Source of the DNA: JAPOXR01 sp965214695
Lineage (GTDB): Bacteria; Pseudomonadota; Alphaproteobacteria; Rhodobacterales; Rhodobacteraceae
NCBI GenBank assembly: GCA_965214695.1
Contig: OZ243967.1
Coordinates: 1,488,001 to 1,552,000 of the forward strand
Direction: 5' to 3'
Length of the DNA stretch: 64,000 nt
In this document: piece by piece, positions 17,315-26,872 of the stretch
Position numbering within the stretch: position 1 is the first letter of the stretch
Layout of the letters: every line of letters begins with the position of its first letter
Program-made: the position numbers and the translations under genes
Notes under the pieces: generated by a model
Databases searched by the model: none
Told to the model about the DNA's origin: nothing
The model's input: only the letters and a program-made list of their open reading frames with translations

Positions 17315-17694
17315 CGCCCGCTTGCCGATGTCGGCACCGACGATCACAACCCCCTCCCGCCGCCTGAACATTCGCCCCGGGATCGTTGTCGGACCGGGCA
17401 TGGAGAGCCCGCACGCACAGGCGCGCTTGCCGGACGCGCGGGCAGGACGGGCCCGGATTCCCGACCTGACGGGCAACTCCTCACCCGGCGCCCGCGCAGG
17501 ACCAGCGGCACGCGGGCTGACAGGATTTTCATGGCGATCACACCAATTGCCGGTGGCAGGCACTCGCCCGATGGCGAATTGTCTTCGGTTTCCATGGCCG
17601 GTCCTGATAATGATATTCGGTGAGGGGAGATGTTCCCGGCTCCGACCCCCGGTTTCGTCCGACACAATCAAACCCCGTGAGGACAGGGCAAGCC
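17315..17694. other. intergenic region between importer and regulator, no gene recognised
   Basis: These 380 bases separate the ABC ATPase from the SorC-type gene. I find no open frame with a family motif and no convincing terminator hairpin. The regulator may have its own promoter here, but I could not define one. Confidence 0.4.
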
Positions 17695-18648
17695 ATGCCA
17701 TCAGATCGCGATGAACTTCTGGCCCAGGTGGCCTATGCCTACTACCAGAAAGGAGAAGGGCTGAGTCAGATTGCCAAGTCGATCGGACGGTCGGTCTCCA
17801 TGGCTTCGCGCCTGTTGCAGGACGCGCGGGACAGGAATCTTGTCCAGATCCGCATCAACTACCCGATGACCCGCCTCAAGGAACTCGAAGAGCAATTGGA
17901 GGACAGCTTCGGGATCGACCAGGCGCATGTCTTTGCCGAGCCATCGCGCATGGATGACAGCGAGCAGTTGTATCGCTACGGCAGCCTTGCCGCCTCCTCC
18001 ATCGAAAAGACCCTTCGCTCCGCGCAGCTGGTCGGGGTGAGCTGGGGACGGCAGGTCAACGGGATCGTCAACAGCATCTCGACCGACAAGACCCGGGGAT
18101 CCGGCACGGTGGTACAGGCCAGCGGCGCGTTCGGTGCGCTGGGCGATGACCATGATGGCGCCCGCATTACCCAGAGACTTGCCGAACGACTGGGTTATAC
18201 CGCCCGGCTGATGCCCTCGCCCCTCATCGTCGACACGGTTCACGTTGCCGAAGTGCTGAGCAATTCCCCGTCCATTCTTGCCGTGATGCACCTCCTGCGC
18301 AGCGCCGATGTGATGCTCACGAATGTCGGCGCCCCTTTCACCGGGACGTCCGGCCTGGCGCGTTCGGGCTACCTGACCGACAGGGACCTCGACGAATTGC
18401 GGTCAAGGAACGCGGCGGCCGACATCATCGGCTATCATCTCGACCAGCATGGCGAGGTCCTCGACATTGAAGTCAATCGCCGGGTCATAGGAATATCGCC
18501 CGATTCCCTGCGTGACATTCCCAACGTCATCCTCACCGTCACTGGCGCCAAACGCGCCAGGGCAATTCGCGCCGTCCTTCGAGGCCAATACTGCAACACC
18601 CTCCTGACCGATCGAACAACCGCCGAAGCCTTGCTCGCCATTGCCTGA
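17695..18648 (+). CDS. SorC/DeoR-type sugar-binding transcriptional regulator
   Basis: A 317-residue protein with an N-terminal helix-turn-helix (VAYAYYQKGEGLSQIAKSIGRSVSMASRLLQDAR, about residues 9-45) followed by a sugar-phosphate-binding domain (LVGVSWGRQVNGIV, VMLTNVGAPFTGTSGLARSGYL, DIIGYHLDQHGEVLD, RAIRAVLRGQYCNTLLTDRTTAEALL). ATG 17695 has GTGAGGACAGG upstream. SorC-family regulators usually sense a phosphorylated intermediate of the pathway they control. Location at the end of the transketolase/kinase/importer block and the inverted half-sites at 10215-10248 make autologous control likely. Confidence 0.88.
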   Translation: MPSDRDELLAQVAYAYYQKGEGLSQIAKSIGRSVSMASRLLQDARDRNLVQIRINYPMTRLKELEEQLEDSFGIDQAHVFAEPSRMDDSEQLYRYGSLAASSIEKTLRSAQLVGVSWGRQVNGIVNSISTDKTRGSGTVVQASGAFGALGDDHDGARITQRLAERLGYTARLMPSPLIVDTVHVAEVLSNSPSILAVMHLLRSADVMLTNVGAPFTGTSGLARSGYLTDRDLDELRSRNAAADIIGYHLDQHGEVLDIEVNRRVIGISPDSLRDIPNVILTVTGAKRARAIRAVLRGQYCNTLLTDRTTAEALLAIA

Positions 18649-19001
18649 CTCACCTCCCCGGTCACGGGCACCGGCATGACCAACCACCCATACCGTCATC
18701 GACAGCATGGACAGCATCGCGCGCCTCCGAAAGCAGGCGAGAGAGCAGAAGGGAGGATGCCCCGACCAATGTTCAACCGGGCCCGGTCAGCGCCGCCCGT
18801 TCGGGAGCGCCGTCAATATCGGCGCTTGTCCCCCCCTCGCAGCGGCCCCTTCGGCAGCAGGGGGTCTCAGGCCACAGTCACCTGCAGCACCTGGCTTCCG
18901 CTCGAACTGGCCAAGAGCCTCGGTGAGGCCGGGACAGCATTGACCGTGCCCATCCGGTCGCCCCATATCCCCGGTCACGAGCACCGGCACGTGCCCGGAT
19001 T
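18649..19001. repeat. intergenic region bounded by a 21-bp imperfect direct repeat
   Basis: The 21-base word at 18656-18676 recurs at 18969-18989 with one mismatch (core CCGGTCACG, then GCACCGGCA). About 290 bases of apparently non-coding sequence lie between them. No gene is supported here. Confidence 0.4.
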
Positions 19002-20034
19002 TCAAATCTTCGCCAGCCTGCCTTCCAGCAATTGTCGCTGTTCGAGGGGCAGGCTCAACAGGAGACGTTCGTCACCCGTCGTGCTGTATCCGAACACGGC
19101 CCTGAGCATGTGGAGTGGAATTCGGCAATCGGGCACGTCTTCCAGAGATGCAAGCATGCTGTCGAATTCCTCCCATTCCAGAAGGAATCCGGCAAGCCCA
19201 TGGCTGATAGTCTGATGAAGGAAGTTGGTCAGGATCTTGCCACGCAAGCCAACGTCGGGCGCGCCCTCCAACTGGCGACGAAGTCTTTGCAGGCCTTCCG
19301 AAAGAATACGGTGGCCGAGACTTCGCGGCGACACGGTCAGTGCCTCCGCGTCGGTTTCAGAAAACACCTGATCGTCACAACTGAAATCCCCGGTCTGAAG
19401 TTCGGCGCCAAGCGCGTCGAGCGCGTCAAGCGCCAGGTAAAACGGCATCGTTGCCGCCGCCACCCGCGCTGCGAGCAGACGCCCCAGGGGCGAGCACATC
19501 GGTAGCATTTCGAGCCTCCCGGCATTCTCGGTTGCGGCGTCGAAGGATTCCTCCCAGGTGTGAATGCCCTTGAGCGTGATCCAGAGATCCCGCCTATCAG
19601 GTTTCAATTTGGCAACCCATCCAAGATACCGCTTGGCTTTTGTCGCCAGAGCTTTTGATGAGATGGTCAAATGTGTCTGACAGTAGAGTTTGCCAGGCGG
19701 TGTCAGTATAGGGCAGTTGCATGCCACCAATTCTTGGTGGAGGCAGGCCCGACGATTTGGCAATTCTGGCCTTGAATGAGGTCGACTCAGTGACGGCATG
19801 GATTGAACGAACAAGTTCTCCGACCAAGTGAATGGTTTCCAGATCCGGGTACACAGGCAGGTATGCGGATGGCCACTCTTCCTGCATCTTCAGGAGAATG
19901 TGTGTCTTGCCGATACGTCGTTCTGCCGAGATGACGATTACCTGTCGGTCGAGGATATCCCGGTATCTGGCAATCTCGTCGCTCTGGCCGATCACCTCTT
20001 CGGGCTACAGGCGACCACCTGGGTTGATCTGCAT
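19002..20034 (-). pseudogene. broken AAA ATPase gene (premature stop plus frameshift)
   Basis: Reading from ATG 20034, the frame MQINPGGRL meets a TAG and then continues PEEVIGQSDEIARYRDILD with a Walker A variant SAERRIGKTHIL, as in STAND-like bacterial ATPases. That frame ends near 19597. A different frame, open down to 19002, carries the C-terminal part (YLGWVAKLKPDRRDLWITLKG ... LLSLPLEQRQLLEGRLAKI), which I do not recognise. The expected Walker B block between them is missing. A nonsense codon, a frame change and a lost middle segment argue for a dead gene. An internal restart at GTG (VIGQSDEI) could in principle make a short peptide. Confidence 0.6.
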
Positions 20035-20439
20035 GGCGACTCTCTCGTTGCAACGGACAGGTCAAGAATACGTCAAATCATACATACGTCGAGGGTAACG
20101 TATAATGATTGATTTTTCCCGAGCGCAGGGATCACGTGGATTCAGGCTACGTCTTGAATATCGCACTGGCCCGACGGCTCAGGGCGGGCGATTCACGCTG
20201 CCGCCACGGTCAAGACCCGCAGCCACCGTCAGTCTCCGCGACTCGCCACGTTCGGCCCTGCACGCCGACCCAAGCGAGAAAACCTGTCCTACAACCGAAC
20301 CCCGCCATGCAGGTTCTGGACCGTTTTCTTGTCTTCGCCTACCTGTTTCGAGCCGGGTTGAGCGAACGGCCCGTCCGGAACTCGGCAACCAGGCAGCACC
20401 CTCCATGGCCCGAAGCAAATGATTGCTGCAGCTCGTCCT
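20035..20439. other. intergenic region, no gene recognised
   Basis: This stretch lies downstream of the MBL hydrolase gene. Open frames on the plus strand here are arginine/proline-rich and show no motif or ribosome site. I see nothing else in it. Confidence 0.4.
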
Positions 20440-21333
20440 CTAGTTCCAGTCCAGCCGGTTCAGCGGCACCTTGAGAACCGGGTTGTCATCCTGCCCGCGC
20501 GGGATTTCGCCTGCCCGCATGTTCACCTGCAGGGAGGGTATGATGAGCCTGGGCATCGCCAGTTCGGCATCTCGCCTGGTGCGGAAGGCGATGAATTCAT
20601 CCCGGCTCTTGCCGCCGCCCACATGGATATTGGTGGCCTTTTCCTCGCCCACCGTGGTGGACCATGCGATGTCACGACCATTCGGCCCGTAATCATGGCA
20701 GATATAGAGGCGCATCTCGTCCGGCAACGCCAGCACCTTCTGGATGCTGTCATAGAGCTGGCCGGCATCGCCGCCGGGAAAATCCGCCCGCGCCGAACCG
20801 CCATCGGGCATGAACAGCGTGTCACCGGTAAAGGCCGCATCACCGATGACATGCACCATGCAAGCGGGGGTGTGGCCGGGTGTCTCCATGGCAATGCCCT
20901 GCATTGAGCCAATGTCATAGGTGTCGCCATCCTCGAACAGCGCGTCGAATTGCGAGCCATCGCGCTGGAACTCGGTGCCCTCGTTGAAGATCTTGCCAAA
21001 GGTGTCCTGCACTTCGATGATCCGGGCGCCAACCCCGATCTTGCCGCCCAGCCGCTCCTGGATGTAGGGCGCAGCCGACAGGTGATCGGCATGGACGTGG
21101 GATTCGATGATCCATTCCAGATCAAGGCCCCGGGATTGAATCTCGGCGATCAGCCGGTCGGCGCTGTCGGCCGCAATGCGCCCGGCGGCGTAATCGAGAT
21201 CCATGACACTGTCGATCACCGCACAGGCCTTCGTCGCCGGATCGGCAACGAGGTAGGTGATCGTGTTGCTGTCCTCGTCAAAATAGCCCGCAACCTCCGG
21301 ATGCACGCCCATGTCTACCGGATAGTCCGTCAT
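20440..21333 (-). CDS. MBL fold metallo-hydrolase, persulfide dioxygenase-like (Blh/ETHE1 type)
   Basis: A 297-residue metallo-beta-lactamase fold protein. The metal motif HVHADH is at residues 79-84, followed by PGHTPACMVHVIGDAAFTGDTLFMPDGGSARADFPGGDAGQLYDSI and ICHDYGPNGRD, which match the persulfide dioxygenase / Blh branch. That branch oxidises glutathione persulfide or otherwise handles sulfide. ATG 21333 (MTDYPVDMGV) is preceded by GAGGAGG; the upstream in-frame ATG at 21360 lacks a site. It stands alone on its strand with no sulfur-transferase or ArsR-type gene beside it. Confidence 0.85.
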   Translation of the reverse strand: MTDYPVDMGVHPEVAGYFDEDSNTITYLVADPATKACAVIDSVMDLDYAAGRIAADSADRLIAEIQSRGLDLEWIIESHVHADHLSAAPYIQERLGGKIGVGARIIEVQDTFGKIFNEGTEFQRDGSQFDALFEDGDTYDIGSMQGIAMETPGHTPACMVHVIGDAAFTGDTLFMPDGGSARADFPGGDAGQLYDSIQKVLALPDEMRLYICHDYGPNGRDIAWSTTVGEEKATNIHVGGGKSRDEFIAFRTRRDAELAMPRLIIPSLQVNMRAGEIPRGQDDNPVLKVPLNRLDWN

Positions 21334-21950
21334 GCTCACCTCCTCTGCTCGATCATGCACGAATATGCGCCGCCGCCCGGTGTTTCAACCATGCCCCGAC
21401 GCCTCCCCGGCGACACTCCCGATCGATTGCAAAGGGAATCGCATGCAGAACTGCCAGCACCGCGCCTGGCAGCCGATCAGACCCTTGACAATCCAGCCGC
21501 CCGCCATCATGCCGGTGCCAAGGGACGCGACCCGCGCCCCTCTCCCACGGCATTTGCAAACCAGCGGAAGGCTCAGCACCTGGCCGGCACATCCTCATAC
21601 AGGCAGATCGAATATCGCCTCCTGCGGCAACAAATCCAAACCTGACACAGCCTCGTATCCCGGCACTTCACGGCCTGTCCTGGATTGTCCTGCCAGTGCC
21701 ATCGGCGAGCTCGAATTGCCCTTCCTCTCGAGGGATCCATCGCCGCCGACACGAGGACAGGACCCCGCTGGACCAACGCCCACACGCCATCTTCATCATG
21801 AAATGAATACAGCGAACCGGCGCCTCCCGCCGTTACTTTCGACTCCTGCAATGGTACCGTGAACGGCATGTCCGACCACGCCCCAGGAACAGGTGAGGTC
21901 CGCCTGTGCGTCCTTGCAGCCGGCACGCCTGGGCGCGACGGCTGGCGGCT
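21334..21950. other. intergenic region, no gene recognised
   Basis: About 600 bases separate the UroD-family operon end from the MBL hydrolase start. Open frames exist on both strands, but none has a recognisable domain or ribosome site. The MBL promoter should lie at the left part of this region on the minus strand, but no clear hexamers were found. Confidence 0.4.
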
Positions 21951-23273
21951 TCAGCCTGGCTGCTGTCGCTCTATTCTGTTGCTGTTGTAGATTTCGTCGA
22001 GGATGATCTCGACCAGGTCGAATTGCGACTCGCCGTTGACATCCTCGAAATAGACGTGGCTGGGCCAGGATTGGCCGACATGGTTGTCGGCCGGCAGGTC
22101 GATCGTCTCGCATACCCGCTTGATCGCCGCCACGTGCCGGCGTGCCTTGTCGGCGGCCTCCATCTTGGCCGCCTCGAGATCCTCGATGCTGTTGCGGTCG
22201 ATCTCGGGCGACCCGATGCCGACCGTCAGGGGCAGGTTCCGTTCGATTGCCTGCTGTTCGTAGAAGGAGACATCCACCTTGTCGGATTCGAGTCGCATGA
22301 TGAAAAGCGGGTTCACGCTGACCTTGGCATCCGTCAGTTGCAGCAGCTTGTTGCCGTCGGCCGGCACCTTCGGCTCGGTGGCACCGCCCCGGCGGCGAGA
22401 GGGCCGGCGCCTGGCGGTGACCTCGGCCACGAAATCGCCGCGGTAGTTGTTGTCGAACACGCGGTCCGCATAGGGCTTGTCGCGCAGCATGTGGCGAATC
22501 GAGCGGATCGACATGTTCTGGCAATTCTCCTGCCCGATGAAGAATGGTGAGCCCGAGGCATCGGACAGTTCGACCCAGCCATCGGGAAAGCGTTCGAAAT
22601 GGTGATCCATCCACGGCCCCAGCACGGTGTCGCCCAAATGGTCCAGCAGCGCATTGACCATGTCGGGATCGTTCACGACATCGGCCAGGAGCGGCTCCTG
22701 TCCGTAGATGTCCGCGGCCAGGCTGTAGGGGGCCGATATCTGCAGCAAGGGAGCGATGCCGGTCAAATCCTGCGTGGCCGCCAGGATGCCGTCCACCGCC
22801 GCCGGTGTTCCGCTGTGAAAATCCGGTGCCTGCAAATCCTGCCAGTTATCCTTGTCGATGAGCACTTCGTCGGGATCGGCCCCTGGCGGGAACTTGTCGG
22901 GATACATCATCACCTGTCCCAGGCACTCGCAGGTCCAGGCATAGAGCGCCCAGGTCATGTAGAACTTGTGAACCCCCATGAGGCGCGACACGGCCAAATT
23001 CGCCCGGGCGTAGCGATAGGGGTCATTGTGGTAGTAGTCGCGGGACGTGATGCCATAAAGATCGAACAGGACCGCCAGGCCCAGCATGTGCACCGAGGCG
23101 GTGGAGTGCACGTAATCCGGATCGGCCTGCAATTTGAAACTGGCGTCGAATTCACCGGCGATGGCGGCGTCAAATACACGGGTGAGTTCTGCCTTGGCAT
23201 CGGCATCGCCAGCCTGCCAGCGACGCAGCAAGGAAAGTCCGCGCGGGAAGGCGTAATCTTCAATCTCCGGCAT
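21951..23273 (-). CDS. uroporphyrinogen decarboxylase (UroD)/methyltransferase family protein
   Basis: A 440-residue protein of the UroD/MtaA-like TIM-barrel family; the stretches LADVVNDPDMVNALLDHLGDTVLGPWMDHHFERF and DASGSPFFIGQENCQNMS resemble family blocks. It is not the haem enzyme hemE by context. Relatives transfer methyl groups to or from corrinoid proteins or thiols, but the zinc-ligand pattern of MtaA/MtbA is not obvious here. It is the last gene of the eight-gene operon, three bases after the TIM-barrel isomerase, with GGAGTGTGA as its ribosome site. A demethylase or decarboxylase step in degradation of the imported compound is possible; the reaction is unknown. Confidence 0.75.
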   Translation of the reverse strand: MPEIEDYAFPRGLSLLRRWQAGDADAKAELTRVFDAAIAGEFDASFKLQADPDYVHSTASVHMLGLAVLFDLYGITSRDYYHNDPYRYARANLAVSRLMGVHKFYMTWALYAWTCECLGQVMMYPDKFPPGADPDEVLIDKDNWQDLQAPDFHSGTPAAVDGILAATQDLTGIAPLLQISAPYSLAADIYGQEPLLADVVNDPDMVNALLDHLGDTVLGPWMDHHFERFPDGWVELSDASGSPFFIGQENCQNMSIRSIRHMLRDKPYADRVFDNNYRGDFVAEVTARRRPSRRRGGATEPKVPADGNKLLQLTDAKVSVNPLFIMRLESDKVDVSFYEQQAIERNLPLTVGIGSPEIDRNSIEDLEAAKMEAADKARRHVAAIKRVCETIDLPADNHVGQSWPSHVYFEDVNGESQFDLVEIILDEIYNSNRIERQQPG

Positions 23274-23276
23274 GGG

Positions 23277-24104
23277 TCACACTCCCGGCCGCCGCGCCGG
23301 CGGCACGGCGGCTCTATTCCTGGCTCTGATTGCCCGAACCGCGAGGACATCTCGCCACCACAGGCCCTCGGCGGTGGTGGCGGTTGGCCGGTATTCGCAT
23401 CCAAACCGGCCCGCATATCCGCAGGCCTGCATGGTCGGCAAAAGCAGGCCGTAATCGATGGCCCCGGCAAGGGGTTCGGCACGCCCCTCGGCTGCCGCGA
23501 TCTGGACATGGCCGATCTGGTCGGCATGGGCAGCGAAATGGGCCGCCAGATCGCCGCTTTGGCGGAAGACGTGATAGCAGTCGAACATGATCCTGAGACG
23601 CGGGTGCCCGATTTCGGCAATCACCGCGGCAGCCTGGTCGATGGTATTGAGGAAGTAGCCCGGCAATTGCTCGGTACAGACCGGCTCGATCAGGATGATG
23701 CAACCGGCCTGGTCCAGCGCGTATCGCAAAGTCTGCAGATAGGCTGCCTGCGCCCCCGGTCCCGAAGCCAGGCCGGCCAGGACATGGATCGCCGCGGCAC
23801 CAATATCCTCGGCGATCTCCACCGCCTCGTCGACATCCCGTCTTGCCTGCTCGCCCGCACCGGGAATGGCGGCGCATCCGAACGTCGCTCCCATCCGGAC
23901 ATTGAGCCCGCTCACCGGCAATGCGGCCTCGGCCAGGACGTCCCTGAGTTGGCCGCGATCCACGCAGCGGGCCTCATCGTGAAACTCCACCGCATCGAAC
24001 CCGTGCTGCGCGGCCTTCCGGATGCGATCCAGGAATGGCAACTCCGTCCACAGATATGCCGTGTTCGCCGAAAATTCGAACAGCCTGTCCTGTGCCCTGC
24101 TCAC
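23277..24104 (-). CDS. hydroxypyruvate isomerase-like TIM-barrel sugar isomerase
   Basis: A 275-residue protein of the AP-endonuclease-2 / hydroxypyruvate isomerase superfamily: FEFSANTAYLWTELPFLDRI, GFDAVEFHDE, AAAIHVLAGLASG, LIEPVCTEQLPGYFLNT and IMFDCYHVFRQSGDLA. The Glu/Asp/His metal and catalytic positions in IEPV and FDCYH are retained. GTG 24104 overlaps the alcohol dehydrogenase TGA as GTGA and gives the natural family start (MSRAQDRLFEFSAN). A longer in-frame reading would run inside the dehydrogenase gene. It likely isomerises a hydroxy-oxo intermediate after the dehydrogenase/aminotransferase steps. Confidence 0.87.
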   Translation of the reverse strand: MSRAQDRLFEFSANTAYLWTELPFLDRIRKAAQHGFDAVEFHDEARCVDRGQLRDVLAEAALPVSGLNVRMGATFGCAAIPGAGEQARRDVDEAVEIAEDIGAAAIHVLAGLASGPGAQAAYLQTLRYALDQAGCIILIEPVCTEQLPGYFLNTIDQAAAVIAEIGHPRLRIMFDCYHVFRQSGDLAAHFAAHADQIGHVQIAAAEGRAEPLAGAIDYGLLLPTMQACGYAGRFGCEYRPTATTAEGLWWRDVLAVRAIRARNRAAVPPARRPGV

Positions 24105-25225
24105 GGGATCAATACCTCTCGAACGGTGGCGGCGTCGTCCAGGCGATCCATGGCGGCGTTGAGGTCGTCGAAGCCGATGGTTCGTGTCAGGAGTCGGTCG
24201 ACTGGCAGTTTCCCCTCCAGGAAAAGCGCCAGATAGCGCGGGATATCTCGCCTCGGCACACAACTTCCCATGTAGGAGCCCTTGAGCGTGCGCTCTTCGG
24301 CGGCAATGCAAAGATGCGAAAGCGTGACCTGCGCATCGGGCCCGGGCATGCCGGCGGTCACCGTTGTGCCGCCTCGCCGGGTCACGTCGAAGGCGGTGAC
24401 CAGGGCCTCGGAAGAGCCGGCCGTCTCCACGGCGATGCCGGCACCGCCCTGCGTGGCCCTGCGGACCTGCTCAACGCAGTCGGCGGCGTGGGCATTGACG
24501 GTCAGATGGGCGCCGAACTGCCTGGCAAGCTCCAGTTTCTCGTCGCTAAGATCGATGGCGGTGACATGTCCGGCGCCGGCGGCGACCGCCGCCATCAATG
24601 CGCTGAGCCCCACGCCGCCCAGGCCGATCACGGCAACGCTTTCACCGGCGCTGGCGCATGCGGTGTTGACGACCGATCCGACGCCGGTAATCACGCCGCA
24701 GCCGAACAGCGCCGCATGTTCAAACGGGATCGACTTGTCGATTCTGACCAAGGCCTCCTTCGGGATCACCGCATATTCGGCAAAACCGGCGACGCCCGAA
24801 TGATGATGGATCGCCTCGCCATTCCTGTGCAGGCGGGTGGTGCCATCTCGTAGCACCGCCGCTGCATTGGATTTGGTTGCAGGTTCGCACAAGGCGGGCC
24901 TGCCGACCCGGCACATTTCGCAATCACCGCAGCTGGCAACATAGGTCGGCACCACGTGATCGCCGACGTCGAAGTCGGTCATGCCCTCCCCCAACTCGAC
25001 GATGTCCCCGGCGGCCTCGTGACCGATTACGATCGGCATCGGCTTGCCTCGCTCGCCGGTAATGGCAACCAGATCGGAATGGCACAGGCCGACTGCCCTG
25101 ATCCGGATCAGCGCCTCCCCGCGCTTCGGCGGGTCAAGCTCCACCTCCTCGATGCGCAGGGGCTGGCTTTCGACAAACGGCCGGGAAAGCCCGGATTGCC
25201 TCAGGACCGCGGCCTTCATCTTCAT
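24101..25225 (-). CDS. zinc-dependent alcohol dehydrogenase
   Basis: A 374-residue medium-chain dehydrogenase. Catalytic zinc ligands are in GLCHSD (Cys about 47) and GHEAAGD; the structural zinc site is CGDCEMCRVGRPALC; the NAD fold begins VAVIGLGGVGLSAL with Asp after beta-2 in AIDLSDEK, favouring NAD. The layout is that of class III-like/aryl-alcohol dehydrogenases. GAGGAG precedes the ATG. It sits between the class III aminotransferase and the isomerase in the operon, so it probably oxidises an alcohol group of the imported compound or reduces an aldehyde produced by the aminotransferase. Confidence 0.9.
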   Translation of the reverse strand: MKMKAAVLRQSGLSRPFVESQPLRIEEVELDPPKRGEALIRIRAVGLCHSDLVAITGERGKPMPIVIGHEAAGDIVELGEGMTDFDVGDHVVPTYVASCGDCEMCRVGRPALCEPATKSNAAAVLRDGTTRLHRNGEAIHHHSGVAGFAEYAVIPKEALVRIDKSIPFEHAALFGCGVITGVGSVVNTACASAGESVAVIGLGGVGLSALMAAVAAGAGHVTAIDLSDEKLELARQFGAHLTVNAHAADCVEQVRRATQGGAGIAVETAGSSEALVTAFDVTRRGGTTVTAGMPGPDAQVTLSHLCIAAEERTLKGSYMGSCVPRRDIPRYLALFLEGKLPVDRLLTRTIGFDDLNAAMDRLDDAATVREVLIP

Positions 25226-25260
25226 CCGATCACTCCTCGACTTGCCAACAGGCCAGGGCC

Positions 25261-26559
25261 CTAGGCTGACGCCTCTTCGAGCGCGGTTTCCAGAATATCC
25301 AGCCCTTCAACGACAAGAGATTGCGGCGCCGACAGCGGGACCAGGAGTCGGAACACGTTGCGGGCCGGGCCTGCCGATACGAGAATCAGCCCCTTTTCGA
25401 GGGCGGTGGCCGCGACCCGTGAAGCCAGCTCGCCATCCGGCTCGCGGCTGTCACGGTCCTTGACCAGTTCGATGGCATTCATGCAACCCAGGGCCCGAAC
25501 ATCGCCGATACAGGCGAGCGAATTGCGCTGCGCCATCTTGCGCAGCCGGGCATCGATGAGCTCGCCCAGCTCCAGGCCCCGCTGAAGAAGATTGTCCTCC
25601 TCGATGGCATCCAGCACCGCCAGCGCCGCGGCGCAGGCCAGCGGGTTGCCACCGAATGTGCCGCCCAGGCCACCCGGCGGCACCGAGTCGATGATGTCGC
25701 CCTTGCCGACAATGCCCGATATCGGCAGGCCGCCACCGATGCTCTTGCCAACGCAGGTCAGGTCGGCATCGATGCCGTAATGCTCCATGGCGAACATCTT
25801 GCCGGTCCGTCCCATGCCGGTCTGGATCTCGTCGGCGACCAGGACGATGCCGTGTTGGTCGCAAAGCGCCCGCAGCCATGACAGGAATTCGGGTGTGGCA
25901 ATGTTGTAGCCGCCCTCGCCCTGAACTGGCTCGAAGAAGATTGCCGCGACCTGGTCTGGCGGACAGTCGCTGCGGAACAGCGTCTCGAAGGCGCGCCTGG
26001 CGTCATCAAGGCTGACACCGTGGTAGTCATCGGGGAATGGAAGCCGGTAGATCTCGGAGGGGAACGGCCGGAAGCCGAGCTTGAACGGCACCATCCGGGC
26101 GCTGAGCGCCATGCCCATGTAGGACCGGCCGTGGTAGCCATTGGTAAAGGTGATCAGCGCCGGGCGCCTGCTATGGTAGCGGGCGATCTTGACGGCGTTT
26201 TCCACCGCCTCGCCGCCGGCGGAAAAAAACAGGGATTTCTTGGCAAAATCGCCGGGCAAAAGGGCATTGAGCCGCTCGGCCAGCGCGATGTAACTCTCGT
26301 AGGGGGTGACCTGGAAGCAGGTATGCGTCAGCCGGTCGAGTTGGTCGGTGATCGCCGCCACCACTCTCGGGTCGCGGTGGCCGACATTCTGGCAGCCGAT
26401 GCCGCCGCAGAAATCGATGTAGCGCCTGCCCTCGACATCCCAGATTTCGGCGTTCTCCGCCCGGTCGGCGACGAAGGTCGACGAATAGGCGATCGCCCTG
26501 GCAACGGCGCCATCCCGGCGGGCCTCGAATTCCTCGTTGCTACGCATCTCCTGCTCCAT
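25261..26559 (-). CDS. class III PLP-dependent aminotransferase (GABA aminotransferase-like)
   Basis: A 432-residue fold-type I enzyme. The PLP lysine is in LTCVGKSIGGGLPISG, the Asp that binds the pyridine nitrogen in VLVADEIQTGMGRTG, and the phosphate site in FFSAGGEAVENAVKIAR. Overall order matches 4-aminobutyrate/omega-amine aminotransferases (GabT/PuuE). I use ATG 26559; a GTG at 26595 and an ATG at 26547 are alternatives. It would move the amino group of an omega-amino substrate to 2-oxoglutarate or pyruvate and leave an aldehyde, a natural substrate for the neighbouring dehydrogenase. Confidence 0.9.
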   Translation of the reverse strand: MEQEMRSNEEFEARRDGAVARAIAYSSTFVADRAENAEIWDVEGRRYIDFCGGIGCQNVGHRDPRVVAAITDQLDRLTHTCFQVTPYESYIALAERLNALLPGDFAKKSLFFSAGGEAVENAVKIARYHSRRPALITFTNGYHGRSYMGMALSARMVPFKLGFRPFPSEIYRLPFPDDYHGVSLDDARRAFETLFRSDCPPDQVAAIFFEPVQGEGGYNIATPEFLSWLRALCDQHGIVLVADEIQTGMGRTGKMFAMEHYGIDADLTCVGKSIGGGLPISGIVGKGDIIDSVPPGGLGGTFGGNPLACAAALAVLDAIEEDNLLQRGLELGELIDARLRKMAQRNSLACIGDVRALGCMNAIELVKDRDSREPDGELASRVAATALEKGLILVSAGPARNVFRLLVPLSAPQSLVVEGLDILETALEEASA

Positions 26560-26872
26560 GCTGCGCGTCTGCTCGGGATCGGTCGGACCAGGCACGACCC
26601 GGATTTGCCGTCAGGCCGGGACGGTCCCCGCCTTCATCGCCGGCAACTCCGTCCGGCCGCAATTTCCGCCACCCGTCACGGCGAGCCCACTCCAGCCCAC
26701 CCGGGCAAGCCGCCTCGTTGCCGGGCGACTCGATGGATGCCAGCGCACACCGAATGCCGGTCAGCCTTGCCACGGCAAGGCCGGCCCGTGACGAGGCCCG
26801 GCACCTCCGGATCTCGGCTGGCCTGACCGAAGCAATTGCGTGCTCCGGTCAGGCCCTGGTGCAATGCTGGTG

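Noticed and set aside
20105..20474. Two overlapping plus-strand frames of 105-121 codons near 20.1-20.5 kb.
   Set aside because: Arg/Pro/Ser-rich translations without motifs, one running into the antisense of the MBL gene.
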